DNA of 64,000 nucleotides. Origin: Sphingobium limneticum. Its GTDB lineage: Bacteria > Pseudomonadota > Alphaproteobacteria > Sphingomonadales > Sphingomonadaceae. This document shows positions 1 through 8,461 of the stretch, one piece after another. A program made the position numbers and the translations under genes. Numbering within the stretch: position 1 is the first letter of the stretch; every line of letters begins with the position of its first letter. The notes under the pieces were generated by a model. It saw only the letters and a program-made list of their open reading frames with translations. It was not told the DNA's origin and searched no databases. The DNA lies in the NCBI RefSeq assembly GCF_008710155.1, contig NZ_VYPZ01000008.1, forward strand, positions 161,911 to 225,910. The letters run 5' to 3'.

Positions 1-99
1 GACATCGTGCGCAATTTCGACGCCTGGTATGACGCGTTCAAGCCCGCGCCGGGCGGCAAAATCTATCTGGCGCCCAAGGATCGCGTGAAGATCTGGTAA
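1..99 (+). CDS. M13 family zinc metallopeptidase, C-terminal end (partial)
   Basis: Only the last 32 residues are in the window. They contain RNFDAWYDAF, then a Pro-Gly-rich turn, and end in DRVKIW. A tail of this form (NF..WY.AF.V.PGD..Y..P..RV.IW) is typical of neprilysin/PepO-like M13 peptidases, which are often periplasmic. The catalytic HExxH region lies upstream of the window, so activity cannot be judged. No gene follows within 300 bases, so it is probably the last gene of its transcript. Confidence 0.75.
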   Translation, partial: DIVRNFDAWYDAFKPAPGGKIYLAPKDRVKIW

Positions 100-423
100 G
101 CCAAAAGCGTTTTCCAAGCAGGGGGAATCACCTGCTGACTCGGAACACGCGGCAAACAAAATTTAGAGCAGCCGAGCCGATGCGTTGTATCGAAAGCTGC
201 GTCGGAACAGCGGCCCGGGTTCGATTACGAATCCGGGCCGCTATTTATTCCGCACCTGCGAATGGACGGTGCGACGAATGGCGCCTGTCGGGGGACGAGC
301 CGTTTTGGCGAATCCTGTTACCTTTTGAATCGCACGGCTTGCCGTTGCGCCCTTTCCCGCCCGGAACGATTTCAACAGCTTGGCCGTCTGTTCATCAGCA
401 TACCGATCAAGAGGAGAAAAAAG
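100..423. other. Intergenic region with terminator and promoter space
   Basis: No convincing gene is seen in these 324 bases. They hold a strong hairpin (209-247, listed separately) and, after it, about 170 bases that must contain the promoter of the DUF4168 gene. Open frames here are short and lack ribosome binding sites. No clear -35/-10 pair was recognised. Confidence 0.5.
209..247. terminator. Strong hairpin, probable terminator
   Basis: Two 14-base arms (210-223 and 228-241) pair with a single G-U wobble around a 4-base ATTA loop and are followed by TATTTATT. It probably ends the M13 peptidase transcript. The downstream T-tract is interrupted, so efficiency is uncertain. Confidence 0.65.
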
Positions 424-840
424 TTGACGGGTCTGAAAACCACCGCTCTGCTGAAAACGGGCTTCGCATCGATCGCTCTGTTCGCAGCCTATCCCGCACT
501 CGCGCAGGATGCCGCCGCACCGGCAGCAGCACCGGCCCCCGCCGCCCCTGCGGCTGGCGCCAGCAACTTCAGCGATAGCGACATCAAGCAATTCGCCGCC
601 GCCGCGGTCGAAGTGACGAAGATCCAGTCGGACACGTCCATCGCCGAAGCGGACAAGCAGCCCAAGATGCTGGCCGCGCTCCAGGCATCGGGCCTGCCGC
701 CCGAAAAGTTCAACCAGATCGGTCAGGCCGCCGCGGCCGATCCAGCGCTCCAGCAGCGCATTCAGGCCGCCGCGCCGCCGGCCCCGGCGGCTCCGGCAAC
801 GCCCGCTGCCCCGGCACAGCCGAGCCAGCCGCAGCAATAA
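424..840 (+). CDS. DUF4168 family secreted protein
   Basis: The 138-residue product starts with a Sec signal peptide (hydrophobic core about residues 10-25, cleavage near PALA-QD), followed by an Ala/Pro linker and one DUF4168-like helical domain (about 45-115, from FSDSDIKQFAAA), and it ends in an Ala/Pro-rich tail. The start is TTG at 424 because GAGGAG sits about 8 bases upstream; the frame is open further upstream but without a ribosome binding site. Its function is unknown; DUF4168 proteins are small exported proteins. It stands alone between two terminators. Confidence 0.8.
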   Translation: MTGLKTTALLKTGFASIALFAAYPALAQDAAAPAAAPAPAAPAAGASNFSDSDIKQFAAAAVEVTKIQSDTSIAEADKQPKMLAALQASGLPPEKFNQIGQAAAADPALQQRIQAAAPPAPAAPATPAAPAQPSQPQQ

Positions 841-854
841 GGCAATATAGGGAA

Positions 855-884
855 GGGCCGGTCATCGACCGGCCCTTTTTCTTT
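855..884 (+). terminator. Rho-independent terminator
   Basis: A perfect 9-bp stem (GGGCCGGTC at 855-863 with GACCGGCCC at 867-875) closes a 3-base loop and is followed by five T and CTTT. It ends the DUF4168 transcript 14 bases after the stop codon. Confidence 0.9.
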
Positions 885-986
885 GTGCGCACATGACGCG
901 CCACACATTACCGGTCCGATTGTTCCCGACGGCCTGAAAAATATCGGGGGGTGACGGACGCATTTCGTGCCGTCTATTATGTTGCG

Positions 987-2798
987 ATGCAGCAACAAGC
1001 TCTTTCCATCGCGCTGATCGGCATATTGGGGATCGGCGCGCAGTGGATCGCCTGGCGGACCGGCTGGCCTGCCATCGCGCTCATGCTCGCCGCCGGCGTC
1101 ATCGGCGGCCCGGTATTGGGCCTGATCCATCCCCATGCCGTCTTCGGCGACCTGCTGGAACCGATGGTGTCGGTCGCGGTCGCGCTGATCCTGTTCGAAG
1201 GCGGCCTCAGCCTCAATTTCCGCGAGTTGCGAAAAACCGACGGCGCGGTCATCCGGCTGGTGCTGCTGGGATCGCCGATCGGCTGGGTGCTGGGATCGCT
1301 TGCCTGCTATTATGTCGCGGGACTGGTCTGGCCCGTCGCCATCCTGTTTGCCGGCATATTGGTCGTGACCGGCCCGACCGTGGTGCTGCCGCTGCTGCGC
1401 CAGTCCAACGTCGCCGCCCGCCCCCGCGCCATCCTGAAATGGGAAGCGATCGTCAACGATCCGACCGGCGCGCTGCTGGGCGTCGTCACCTATGAATATC
1501 TGCGTCGTTCGGGTGAAGGCGGCACGTTGGCGTCCGTCATCCTGTCGCTGCTGGCCGCGGCGGTCATCGCCGGGCTGATCGGCTGGCTGGCTGCGCGTGC
1601 GCTCGGCTGGCTGTTCCCGCGCGGCCATGTGCCCGAATATCTCAAGGCCCCCGTGCTGCTGGTGTCGGTCATCAGCGTGTTCGTGGGATCGAACATGATC
1701 CAGCAGGAAACCGGGCTGCTGGCCGTCACGGTGATGGGCATCGCCCTGGCCAATATGCGGCTGGATTCGCTGCGCGACATTCAACCGTTCAAGGAAAATG
1801 TCACCGTCCTGCTGATTTCGGGCGTGTTCGTGATCCTTTCCGCCTCGCTCGACCTCAATGTCCTGCGCCAGTTCGAATGGCGGTTCCTGGCTTTCCTGCT
1901 GGCGCTGCTGTTTCTGGTCCGCCCGGCGACGGTCCTGCTCAGCCTCGCTTTCTCGCCCGTGCCATGGAATGAACGCTTGCTGGTCGCCTGGATCGCGCCG
2001 CGCGGTATCGTTGCAGTCGCCATTTCCGGGCTGTTCGCGCTGCGGCTCGATCGCCTGGGCTATAGCGACGGGTCGATCCTGGTCACCTTGTCCTTCTCCG
2101 TGGTGGTGGCGACGATCCTTTTCCACGGTTTTTCGATCAAGCCGGTGGCGCGACTGCTGAAGGTCACCGGCGCGTCGGAACGGGGATTGCTGATCGTGGG
2201 GGCTACTCCCTTCAGCCTCGGCATGGCGGCCCAGCTGCGCCTGCTGGACGTGCCGGTGACCATAGCCGATACCAGCTGGCAGCGGCTTGCCCCCGCACGG
2301 CATCAGGGCATTCCCACCTATCATGGGGAAATATTGTCGGAGGCGACCGAGGAACGTCTGGACCTGACCCGGTTCCAGGTATTGGCCGCGACCACCGATA
2401 ACGAAGCCTATAACACGCTGGTCTGCAATGAATTCGCGCCGGAAATCGGGCGCGACAATGTCCATCAGCTGGGCGACGCCAGCGACGATGACGATCCGCG
2501 CACCTTGCCGGAATCGCTGCGGGGACGCGCGCTGTTCGCCTCCGGCCATGGGGTCGAGGATATCATGCAGCGTGAGGAGCAGGGCTGGCAATTCCGCAAG
2601 ACGCGGATCAGCGAGCAGTTCGACTATGATGCCGCGCGCGCTTCGCTGCCGGAGGATGGCGACATGCTGCTGCTGCTGCGGAAGAACGGCGCGCTGCGTT
2701 TCTTCACCCATGCGTCGCGCCCGACGCCCCAGCCGGGCGACACGATATTGTCCTATGTACCGCCGTCCCGTAAAAGGCCGAAAGGAGAGGAAGAATGA
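987..2798 (+). CDS. Cation:proton antiporter with C-terminal Rossmann domain
   Basis: The product is a Na+/H+ or K+/H+ exchanger-type membrane protein of about 603 residues. Residues 1-390 form a dozen hydrophobic segments of the monovalent cation:proton antiporter fold. The cytoplasmic part begins about residue 400 with a nucleotide-binding Rossmann motif (GLLIVGATPFSLGMA), as in RCK/TrkA_N gating domains. It is expected to move cations against protons across the inner membrane. Start choice is uncertain: ATG 987 opens directly into the first membrane segment, whereas GTG 951 would add 12 residues; neither has a strong ribosome binding site. The stop overlaps the next gene by ATGA, implying translational coupling to the OmpA-like lipoprotein. 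Confidence 0.85.
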   Translation: MQQQALSIALIGILGIGAQWIAWRTGWPAIALMLAAGVIGGPVLGLIHPHAVFGDLLEPMVSVAVALILFEGGLSLNFRELRKTDGAVIRLVLLGSPIGWVLGSLACYYVAGLVWPVAILFAGILVVTGPTVVLPLLRQSNVAARPRAILKWEAIVNDPTGALLGVVTYEYLRRSGEGGTLASVILSLLAAAVIAGLIGWLAARALGWLFPRGHVPEYLKAPVLLVSVISVFVGSNMIQQETGLLAVTVMGIALANMRLDSLRDIQPFKENVTVLLISGVFVILSASLDLNVLRQFEWRFLAFLLALLFLVRPATVLLSLAFSPVPWNERLLVAWIAPRGIVAVAISGLFALRLDRLGYSDGSILVTLSFSVVVATILFHGFSIKPVARLLKVTGASERGLLIVGATPFSLGMAAQLRLLDVPVTIADTSWQRLAPARHQGIPTYHGEILSEATEERLDLTRFQVLAATTDNEAYNTLVCNEFAPEIGRDNVHQLGDASDDDDPRTLPESLRGRALFASGHGVEDIMQREEQGWQFRKTRISEQFDYDAARASLPEDGDMLLLLRKNGALRFFTHASRPTPQPGDTILSYVPPSRKRPKGEEE

Positions 2799-3427
2799 CA
2801 AGATTTGCCCCGGCCGCGATCCTCCTGAGCGCCACGCTCGCCGCCTGTCAGCCGCCTGCGGACGGCAACGCGATCAACGCGGCGGACAATGCCGCCCATG
2901 GCGTGGATGCCAATGCCGCGGACAATGGGGGCGAACAGCCCCGCTCCATCCTGCGCCCGGACGTCGTGCCGGAGGCCATGGAGGCGAAGGTCGAACCGGC
3001 CGATGCGCTGGTAAGTTTCGGGGCATCTCCGATGGCGCTCGACGATACCGCGAAGGCCGCGCTCGATACGCTGCTCGCCACCCCCGCGATCAAGGAAGGC
3101 GGCCCTGTCACGTTGCGGGGTCATAGCGATTCGCGCGGCAATGACGGCGACAACAAGGTGGCGTCCCGCATCCGGGCGGAAAGGGTCCGCGACTATCTGG
3201 TCGCAAAGGGCGTGGACAAGGGGCGGATCAGCATCGTCGCCCTGGGTGAAGCGCGCCCCGCCGCGCCCAATGCGACCGAAGATGGCAAGGATGATCCGGA
3301 AGGCCGGGCGAAAAATCGCCGCGTGGAGGTGCATGTCGCACTGCCCACCATCATGGTGCCGCCGCCCGTCGTCGCCAACCAGGCCGATCCGGCACAGGCA
3401 AGCGCGCAGGCAGGGTCAAAGCCGTAG
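2795..3427 (+). CDS. OmpA family lipoprotein
   Basis: The 210-residue product has a short lipoprotein signal ending in the lipobox LAAC (Cys18), an Asn/Ala-rich linker, and a C-terminal OmpA/Pal peptidoglycan-binding domain (about 75-185) with the usual GHSDSRGNDGDN...R...VRDYL...NRRVEVHV pattern. It should be anchored in the outer membrane and bind the cell wall. The start ATG 2795 overlaps the antiporter stop (ATGA) and has GGAGAGG upstream. Pairing with an antiporter gene is unusual; the functional link is not known. Confidence 0.88.
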   Translation: MTRFAPAAILLSATLAACQPPADGNAINAADNAAHGVDANAADNGGEQPRSILRPDVVPEAMEAKVEPADALVSFGASPMALDDTAKAALDTLLATPAIKEGGPVTLRGHSDSRGNDGDNKVASRIRAERVRDYLVAKGVDKGRISIVALGEARPAAPNATEDGKDDPEGRAKNRRVEVHVALPTIMVPPPVVANQADPAQASAQAGSKP

Positions 3428-3459
3428 AAATTGCGCGCGGCCGGGCTTAAAGCCCCATC

Positions 3460-4749
3460 ATGACCTCTCCCGTCTGGCACCCCTTCACCCAGCATGGCTT
3501 GAACGAGCCGATCCCTCATGTCGTGCGGGCGCAGGGGGCGACGCTGCACCTGGCCGATGGCAGCACGCTGATCGACGCGATTTCCAGCTGGTGGGTGACG
3601 ACGCACGGCCATTGCCATCCGCGCATCGCCGCCGCCATTGCGCAGCAGGCGAGCCAGCTCGACCAGCTGATCTTCGCCGCCTACACCCATGAGCCGGCCG
3701 AGGAGGTCGCGCGCGGTCTGATCGCCATGGCGCCCCGCGCCGAAGGCCAGCCCGCACTCGCCCATGTCTTCTATTCCGACAGCGGATCGACGGCGGTCGA
3801 GGTCGCGTTGAAGATGGCGCTGGGTTACTGGCATAATCTGGCGCTGGATGGCCTCGCCGAAGCACGCAGCCGCATCCTCGTCCTCGAACATAGCTATCAT
3901 GGCGATACGATCGGCACGATGTCGATCGGCGAGCGCGGCGTTTATAACGCTGCCTGGCAGCCTTTGCTGTTCGATGTCGGCACCATCCCCTTCCCCGCGC
4001 CGGGTCAGGAACAGGCCTGCCTCGACTCGCTGGAGTCCGCTTGCGCCGAAAAGCCCGCCGCCTTCATCGTCGAACCATTACTGCTCGGCGCCGGGGGCAT
4101 GCTGCTCTACTCGCCCGACATGCTTCGGGAGATGGCGGCGATCTGCCGCCGCCATAACGTGCTGTTCATCGCGGACGAGGTGATGACCGGCTGGGGTCGC
4201 ACCGGCACGCTCTTCGCCTGCGAACAGGCGGGCATCGTGCCGGACATCATGGCCGTGGCGAAGGGCATTACCGGCGGCGCGATTCCGCTGGCCGCGACGC
4301 TGGCGACCGCGCCGATCTTCGACGCGCATCTGTCCACGGACCGTGCGCGGCTCTTCTACCATTCGTCCAGCTACACCGCCAACGCCATCGCCTGCGCCGC
4401 CGCCGCCGCGAATCTCGCCATCTGGCGGGAGGAGGATGTGCTGGGCCGCATCGCCACGCTGGCCGACGGCATCGCCACGCGACTCGGCATATTGGCGGCG
4501 CACCCCGCCTTCGCCAATCCGCGCCAACTGGGCACGATCGCTGCGATCGACCTGATCGCCGCCGATGCGGGTTACTTGTCGGACCTCGCCCCGCGCCTGC
4601 GTGCTTTCTTCCTGGAACGCGGCCTCTTGCTAAGGCCGCTGGGCAACACCATCTATCTGATGCCGCCTTATTGCCTGGACGCCGATCAGCTCGATCGGCT
4701 GTTCGCGGCGCTCGCCGAAGCCGGCGATTCATTCGGCATGCAACCCTGA
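3460..4749 (+). CDS. bioA: Adenosylmethionine-8-amino-7-oxononanoate aminotransferase
   Basis: This class-III PLP aminotransferase of biotin synthesis transfers the amino group of S-adenosylmethionine to 8-amino-7-oxononanoate to give diaminopelargonate. The 429-residue length fits BioA. The N-terminal WHPFTQH and SSWWVTTHGHCHP motifs are characteristic of BioA, and the PLP lysine is K268 in MAVAKGITGG. No other bio gene is adjacent, so biotin genes are scattered here. It starts 32 bases after the OmpA-like gene and may be read from the same transcript. Confidence 0.95.
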   Translation: MTSPVWHPFTQHGLNEPIPHVVRAQGATLHLADGSTLIDAISSWWVTTHGHCHPRIAAAIAQQASQLDQLIFAAYTHEPAEEVARGLIAMAPRAEGQPALAHVFYSDSGSTAVEVALKMALGYWHNLALDGLAEARSRILVLEHSYHGDTIGTMSIGERGVYNAAWQPLLFDVGTIPFPAPGQEQACLDSLESACAEKPAAFIVEPLLLGAGGMLLYSPDMLREMAAICRRHNVLFIADEVMTGWGRTGTLFACEQAGIVPDIMAVAKGITGGAIPLAATLATAPIFDAHLSTDRARLFYHSSSYTANAIACAAAAANLAIWREEDVLGRIATLADGIATRLGILAAHPAFANPRQLGTIAAIDLIAADAGYLSDLAPRLRAFFLERGLLLRPLGNTIYLMPPYCLDADQLDRLFAALAEAGDSFGMQP

Positions 4750-4806
4750 CTTTCATTTTCCGCAGTTTGGCGCTATGGCGGCGCGATTTTGCGAATTCGG
4801 GATAAT

Positions 4807-5025
4807 ATGGCTAAAGAAGAACTGCTTGAAATGCGCGGACAGGTTGTGGAGCTTCTCCCCAACGCCATGTTCCGTGTCCGGCTTGAAAATGACCACGAAA
4901 TTCTCGGCCACACCGCCGGCAAGATGCGCAAGAATCGCATCCGCGTGCTGGTGGGTGACGAAGTGCTTGTCGAGCTGACCCCTTACGACCTGACCAAGGG
5001 TCGGATCACGTACCGCTTCAAATAA
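4807..5025 (+). CDS. infA: Translation initiation factor IF-1
   Basis: The 72-residue protein is a single S1/OB fold, full length and near canonical ([11 protein letters not shown]...[16 protein letters not shown]...GRITYRFK). It binds the ribosomal A site during initiation. Start ATG 4807 gives the usual MAKEE N-terminus. It is followed closely by maf and an RNase E/G-like gene, an order common in alphaproteobacteria. Confidence 0.97.
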   Translation: MAKEELLEMRGQVVELLPNAMFRVRLENDHEILGHTAGKMRKNRIRVLVGDEVLVELTPYDLTKGRITYRFK

Positions 5026-5036
5026 GCCGGCAGGTG

Positions 5037-5609
5037 ATGCGGCTTATTCTAGCTTCGGCTTCCCCCAGACGGCGTGACCTTCTGGGCCAGATTTCTGTCG
5101 TCCCCGATGCGGTGGACCCTGCGGATATCGACGAAACACCCCGGAAGGCAGAAATGCCGGCCGCCTATGCCGCGCGCGTGGCGGAGGAAAAGGGCGTGGC
5201 GGTGGCCGCGCGCCACCCCGGCGCCCTGATTCTGTCCGGCGACACAGTGGTGGCCGTGGGCCGCCGCATATTGCCCAAGACGGAAAGCGAGGAGGAGGCG
5301 CGTCGCTGCCTTACCCTGCTGTCCGGGCGACGGCATCAGGTGTTCAGCGCGATCACGCTGATCGATGGCGAAGGTCGCACATGGCATCGCCTGTCGTCCA
5401 ATATCGTCATCTTCAAACGGCTGGAGCAGGCGGAGATCGACACCTATATTGCCAGCGACGAATGGCGCGGCAAGGCCGGCGGCTATGCGATCCAGGGTCG
5501 CGCCGCGGGCCTCATCCGCACGATACAGGGCAGCCATAGCGCGATCATGGGCCTGCCGCTTTACGAAACCCGCACGCTGCTGAAAGCGGCCGGATACGCA
5601 CTGGATTAA
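5037..5609 (+). CDS. maf: Maf family nucleoside-triphosphate pyrophosphatase
   Basis: Maf proteins hydrolyse non-canonical or modified nucleoside triphosphates to monophosphates and pyrophosphate. The 190-residue product has the N-terminal SASPRRRDLL nucleotide-binding motif, SGDTVVAVGRRILPK in the middle, and GKAGGYAIQG near the C-terminus, all family hallmarks. ATG 5037 is preferred over the adjacent GTG 5034. It lies 11 bases after infA, consistent with one operon with infA and the following RNase gene. Confidence 0.93.
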   Translation: MRLILASASPRRRDLLGQISVVPDAVDPADIDETPRKAEMPAAYAARVAEEKGVAVAARHPGALILSGDTVVAVGRRILPKTESEEEARRCLTLLSGRRHQVFSAITLIDGEGRTWHRLSSNIVIFKRLEQAEIDTYIASDEWRGKAGGYAIQGRAAGLIRTIQGSHSAIMGLPLYETRTLLKAAGYALD

Positions 5610-5610
5610 A

Positions 5611-5653
5611 GTGATTTCTAGGGAAATGGTACATTTCCCGGCTCGGAAATCAC
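5611..5653 (+). promoter_or_regulatory. Nested hairpin in leader of RNase E/G-like gene
   Basis: An outer 8-bp stem (GTGATTTC 5611-5618 with GAAATCAC 5646-5653) encloses a perfect inner 8-bp stem (GGGAAATG 5621-5628 with CATTTCCC 5632-5639, loop GTA). It fills most of the gap between maf and the RNase gene and has no T-tract, so it looks like an mRNA leader structure rather than a terminator. Autoregulatory leader hairpins are known for E. coli rne; a similar role here is inferred. Confidence 0.6.
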
Positions 5654-5672
5654 GATCAACAGGAAAATACTG

Positions 5673-6662
5673 ATGGCCGAATGGCTTTATGAAGAAGGCA
5701 TTGGCGAGGCCCGCGCCGCGCTGATCGAAAAGGGCAAGCTGGTCGAGGCGTTGATCGAGCGTGACGGCGACGTGGTTCGTCCCGGCGCAGTGGCGCAAGG
5801 GCGCCTGGTCGCGACCCTCATTCCCAAGAAGCGCGGCGTCGTGCGGCTGATCTCGGGCGAAGAAGTGCTGCTGGAGCCGATCCCGCCCCGCCTGTCCGAA
5901 GGCGCCAATGTGCTGGTCGAGATCATCCGTGAGGCGATCGCGGAAGAAGGCCGCCCCAAGCGCGCCAAGGGCCGCATGCCCCAGCCCGGATCGAAACCTC
6001 ACGCCGGCCCCAGCCTGTTGCAGCGCATCCGCGCCACCGGCACGCCCGTCGTCCCCTGCCCCGCGCATGAGGAAGACAGGCTGGAAGCCCATGGCTGGAG
6101 CGAGTTGATGGACGAGGCGATCAGTGGCGAGGTCGGCGCCGAGGATGCTGCGCTGCGCCTGTTCCTGACGCCTGCCATGGTGCTGATCGACGTCGACGGG
6201 TCGCTCCCCCCCGCGCAGCTTGGCCCCAAGGGCGCGAAGCTGGCGGCGCAGGCGGTGCGGCGCATGGGTCTTTCCGGCTCGATCGGCATCGATCTGCCGA
6301 CGATGAACAACAAGGACGAGCGGATGGTCGCTGCCGCTCAGGTCGACAAATTCCTGCCCCTCCCGTTCGAACGCACGGCCGTCAATGGCTTCGGCTTCCT
6401 TCAGATCATCCGCCGCCGCGAACGCGCGAATCTGATGGAATTGCTGCGCGAAGACCCGGTGCTGACCGCCGCGCTGGCGCTGCTGCGCCGGGCGGAACGC
6501 CATGGTCAGGGCGGCGCCGCCACCATCACTGCCGCGCCCGCGATCATCGACCTGCTGCACAAGCGGACCGACTGGATCGAATTGCTGGCCAAGCGTCGTG
6601 GCGGTGCGGTGACGCTCAAGGCCGAGGCCGCGCTCGACCTGGCGGGCGGCCATGTCGCCTAA
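5673..6662 (+). CDS. Short RNase E/G family protein
   Basis: The 329-residue product aligns by eye with the catalytic core of RNase E/G: IPKKRGVVRLISGEEVLLE near residue 50, and the metal-binding acidic pairs in MVLIDVDGS (D173) and IGIDLPT (D207). It is shorter than full-length RNase E/G (nearly 490 residues or more): no obvious S1 domain and no CPxCxG zinc motif were seen. It may act as a minimal endoribonuclease. It overlaps yacG by 11 bases. The ATG 5673 start has AGGA about 8 bases upstream, just after a nested leader hairpin. Confidence 0.82.
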   Translation: MAEWLYEEGIGEARAALIEKGKLVEALIERDGDVVRPGAVAQGRLVATLIPKKRGVVRLISGEEVLLEPIPPRLSEGANVLVEIIREAIAEEGRPKRAKGRMPQPGSKPHAGPSLLQRIRATGTPVVPCPAHEEDRLEAHGWSELMDEAISGEVGAEDAALRLFLTPAMVLIDVDGSLPPAQLGPKGAKLAAQAVRRMGLSGSIGIDLPTMNNKDERMVAAAQVDKFLPLPFERTAVNGFGFLQIIRRRERANLMELLREDPVLTAALALLRRAERHGQGGAATITAAPAIIDLLHKRTDWIELLAKRRGGAVTLKAEAALDLAGGHVA

Positions 6663-6846
6663 ACCCGCCGCCTGCCCGGTGTGCGGCCAGCCGTCGCACG
6701 CCGAAACCCGCCCATTTTGCAGCCCCGCCTGCCGCGACCGCGACCTGCTGCAATGGCTGGGCGAAGGCTATCGCGTCGCCGGCCCGCCCGCCGATAGCGA
6801 CATGCAAAAAAACGGTAATTATGGGCTGGACAGCGAGCCGGATTGA
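6652..6846 (+). CDS. yacG: DNA gyrase inhibitor YacG
   Basis: This 64-residue zinc protein has CPVCG and CSPACRDRDLLQWL, giving the four-cysteine zinc site (CxxC...CxxxC) of YacG, which in E. coli binds GyrB and inhibits gyrase. Length and the acidic C-terminal tail fit the family. Its start lies inside the end of the RNase gene, implying coupled translation. Confidence 0.92.
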   Translation: MSPKPAACPVCGQPSHAETRPFCSPACRDRDLLQWLGEGYRVAGPPADSDMQKNGNYGLDSEPD

Positions 6847-6896
6847 CGCTTATAGGCACGCCTCCATCCGGCGGACGCCTCCGCCGTTGACCCGAT

Positions 6897-6972
6897 GCCC
6901 GGGTAGCTCAGTTGGTAGAGCATGCGATTGAAAATCGCAGTGTCGGCGGTTCGAATCCGTCCCCGGGCACCA
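6897..6972 (+). tRNA. tRNA-Phe (GAA)
   Basis: A full cloverleaf can be drawn: acceptor GCCCGGG with CCCGGGC, D-arm GCTCAGTTGGTAGAGC, anticodon stem TGCGA/TCGCA around TTGAAAA (anticodon GAA), T-loop TTCGAAT, and an encoded CCA (6970-6972). 76 bases. Confidence 0.97.
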
Positions 6973-7037
6973 CAAACCTTCTCGACAGACCATCCGCCTC
7001 GCAAAGCGGTTCACGGCTTGCTTACCATTATCTGCTA

Positions 7038-8363
7038 ATGGCCGCAGTCATGAAGACGGTTGATCCCCCTATACCATCGCTCCCCAAATCCGCCGTCAGC
7101 CATGGGGTCGGCATCGCCGGGCTCGTCGGGCTTGGCCTGTGGACGCTGGTGGCGCGGCATTATGGCATGGACGGGCCCAATGCGGGCCTGACCGCCGTGG
7201 TCGCCTGCGGGCTGCCGATGGTGCTGTGGTCGCTGATCGTCGACAAGGTGCATCGCAACGCATCCACCGGGATCGATTGGAAAGCGCCCGCGCGCACCGT
7301 GCGCGACGTGATGGACATCAGCATCGTCAAGATCGCAGGCCTGTGGGCGACCTGGCTGGCCATCGCGACCTTCTATTGCATCGCGCGCTGGTACTGGTCC
7401 GGCAATTATCGTTTCTCCATGGACCTGTTCATGGGCGCCGCGCCTTGGCTTCTGGCGCTGTCCATCCCCTATATCCTGTGGATCGACCGGCGGTTGGTGG
7501 AGCCCAAGGACGCCTCCTACAGCTTTGGCCAATGGATCATCGGCGGCGTCGCAGGGCAGGCGGACATGGTCCAGGTCGCCCATCACGCCCGCGCCTGGGC
7601 GGTGAAGGGCTTCTTCCTCGCCTTCATGGTGTCGATCGTGCCGGGCAATTTCGCCAGCGTGGTGGACTGGCGGATCGAGGATGCCTTCGCCCACCCGGTG
7701 GCGATGGCCGGTTTCCTGATCGCGGTCATGTTCATGATTGACGTCTGCCTAGCGACGGTCGGCTATATGCTGACCTTCAAGCCGCTGGATTCGCATATCC
7801 GCACCGCCAACCCCTATCTGGGCGGCTGGCTGGCGGCGCTCATGTGCTACCCGCCCTTTGTCCTGATGGGTGGCGGCGGGCCGCTCGATTATCATGCGGG
7901 CGGCGCGGAGTGGGATTATTGGACGCAGAATATGCCCGCGCTGCAATGGTTGCTGGGCGGCTGGCTGGTGCTGCTGACCGGCCTTTATGCTTGGGCGACG
8001 GTGGCGTTCGGCCTGCGCTTTTCAAACCTTACCCATCGCGGCATATTGACCCACGGCCCCTATCGCTGGACGCGCCACCCGGCCTATCTGGCCAAGAATC
8101 TCTTCTGGTGGTTTTCCGCCCTGCCCTTTTTGGCGGTGTCGGGCAGCCTGACCGACATGGTGCGCAACTGCGCCATGCTGGCCCTCACCAACGCCGTCTA
8201 TTATTGGCGCGCGAAGACGGAGGAGCAGCATCTGTCCGCCGACCCCGACTATCGCGCCTATAGCGCATGGATGGAGCGCAACGCCCCCGTGCCGCGCTTC
8301 TTCGCCTGGATGACGGGGAAGAAGCACGAGACGATGGCGGCTACCGCGCAGCCGGCGGAATAG
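7038..8363 (+). CDS. Membrane protein with isoprenylcysteine/phospholipid methyltransferase-like domain
   Basis: The product is about 441 residues with roughly ten hydrophobic segments. The C-terminal part (about residues 320-425) carries GILTHGPYRWTRHPAYLAKNLFWW and, later, EEQHLSADPDYRAY, the S-adenosylmethionine-binding signature of the ICMT/PEMT-like integral membrane methyltransferases. The substrate is not predictable; bacterial relatives may methylate lipids or small molecules. ATG 7038 is the first start after tRNA-Phe (ATG 7050 is an alternative). It converges with gshA across a palindromic repeat. Confidence 0.72.
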   Translation: MAAVMKTVDPPIPSLPKSAVSHGVGIAGLVGLGLWTLVARHYGMDGPNAGLTAVVACGLPMVLWSLIVDKVHRNASTGIDWKAPARTVRDVMDISIVKIAGLWATWLAIATFYCIARWYWSGNYRFSMDLFMGAAPWLLALSIPYILWIDRRLVEPKDASYSFGQWIIGGVAGQADMVQVAHHARAWAVKGFFLAFMVSIVPGNFASVVDWRIEDAFAHPVAMAGFLIAVMFMIDVCLATVGYMLTFKPLDSHIRTANPYLGGWLAALMCYPPFVLMGGGGPLDYHAGGAEWDYWTQNMPALQWLLGGWLVLLTGLYAWATVAFGLRFSNLTHRGILTHGPYRWTRHPAYLAKNLFWWFSALPFLAVSGSLTDMVRNCAMLALTNAVYYWRAKTEEQHLSADPDYRAYSAWMERNAPVPRFFAWMTGKKHETMAATAQPAE

Positions 8364-8371
8364 GATGGCGT

Positions 8372-8450
8372 ACTCCGGCGAAGGCCGGAGTCCAGTTCCA
8401 CCATGGCGCTGTACATAGAGGGTGGAACTGGATTCCGGCCTCCGCCGGAA
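8372..8450. repeat. Composite palindromic intergenic repeat
   Basis: Three stem-loops are packed between converging genes: ACTCCGGC/GCCGGAGT (8372-8391), CCAGTTCCACC (8392-8402) with GGTGGAACTGG (8421-8431), and TTCCGGC/GCCGGAA (8433-8450). The ACTCCGGCGAAGGCCGGAGT core is a dispersed repeat known from sphingomonad genomes. It may end both transcripts. Confidence 0.8.
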
Positions 8451-8461
8451 AACCGCATTTC

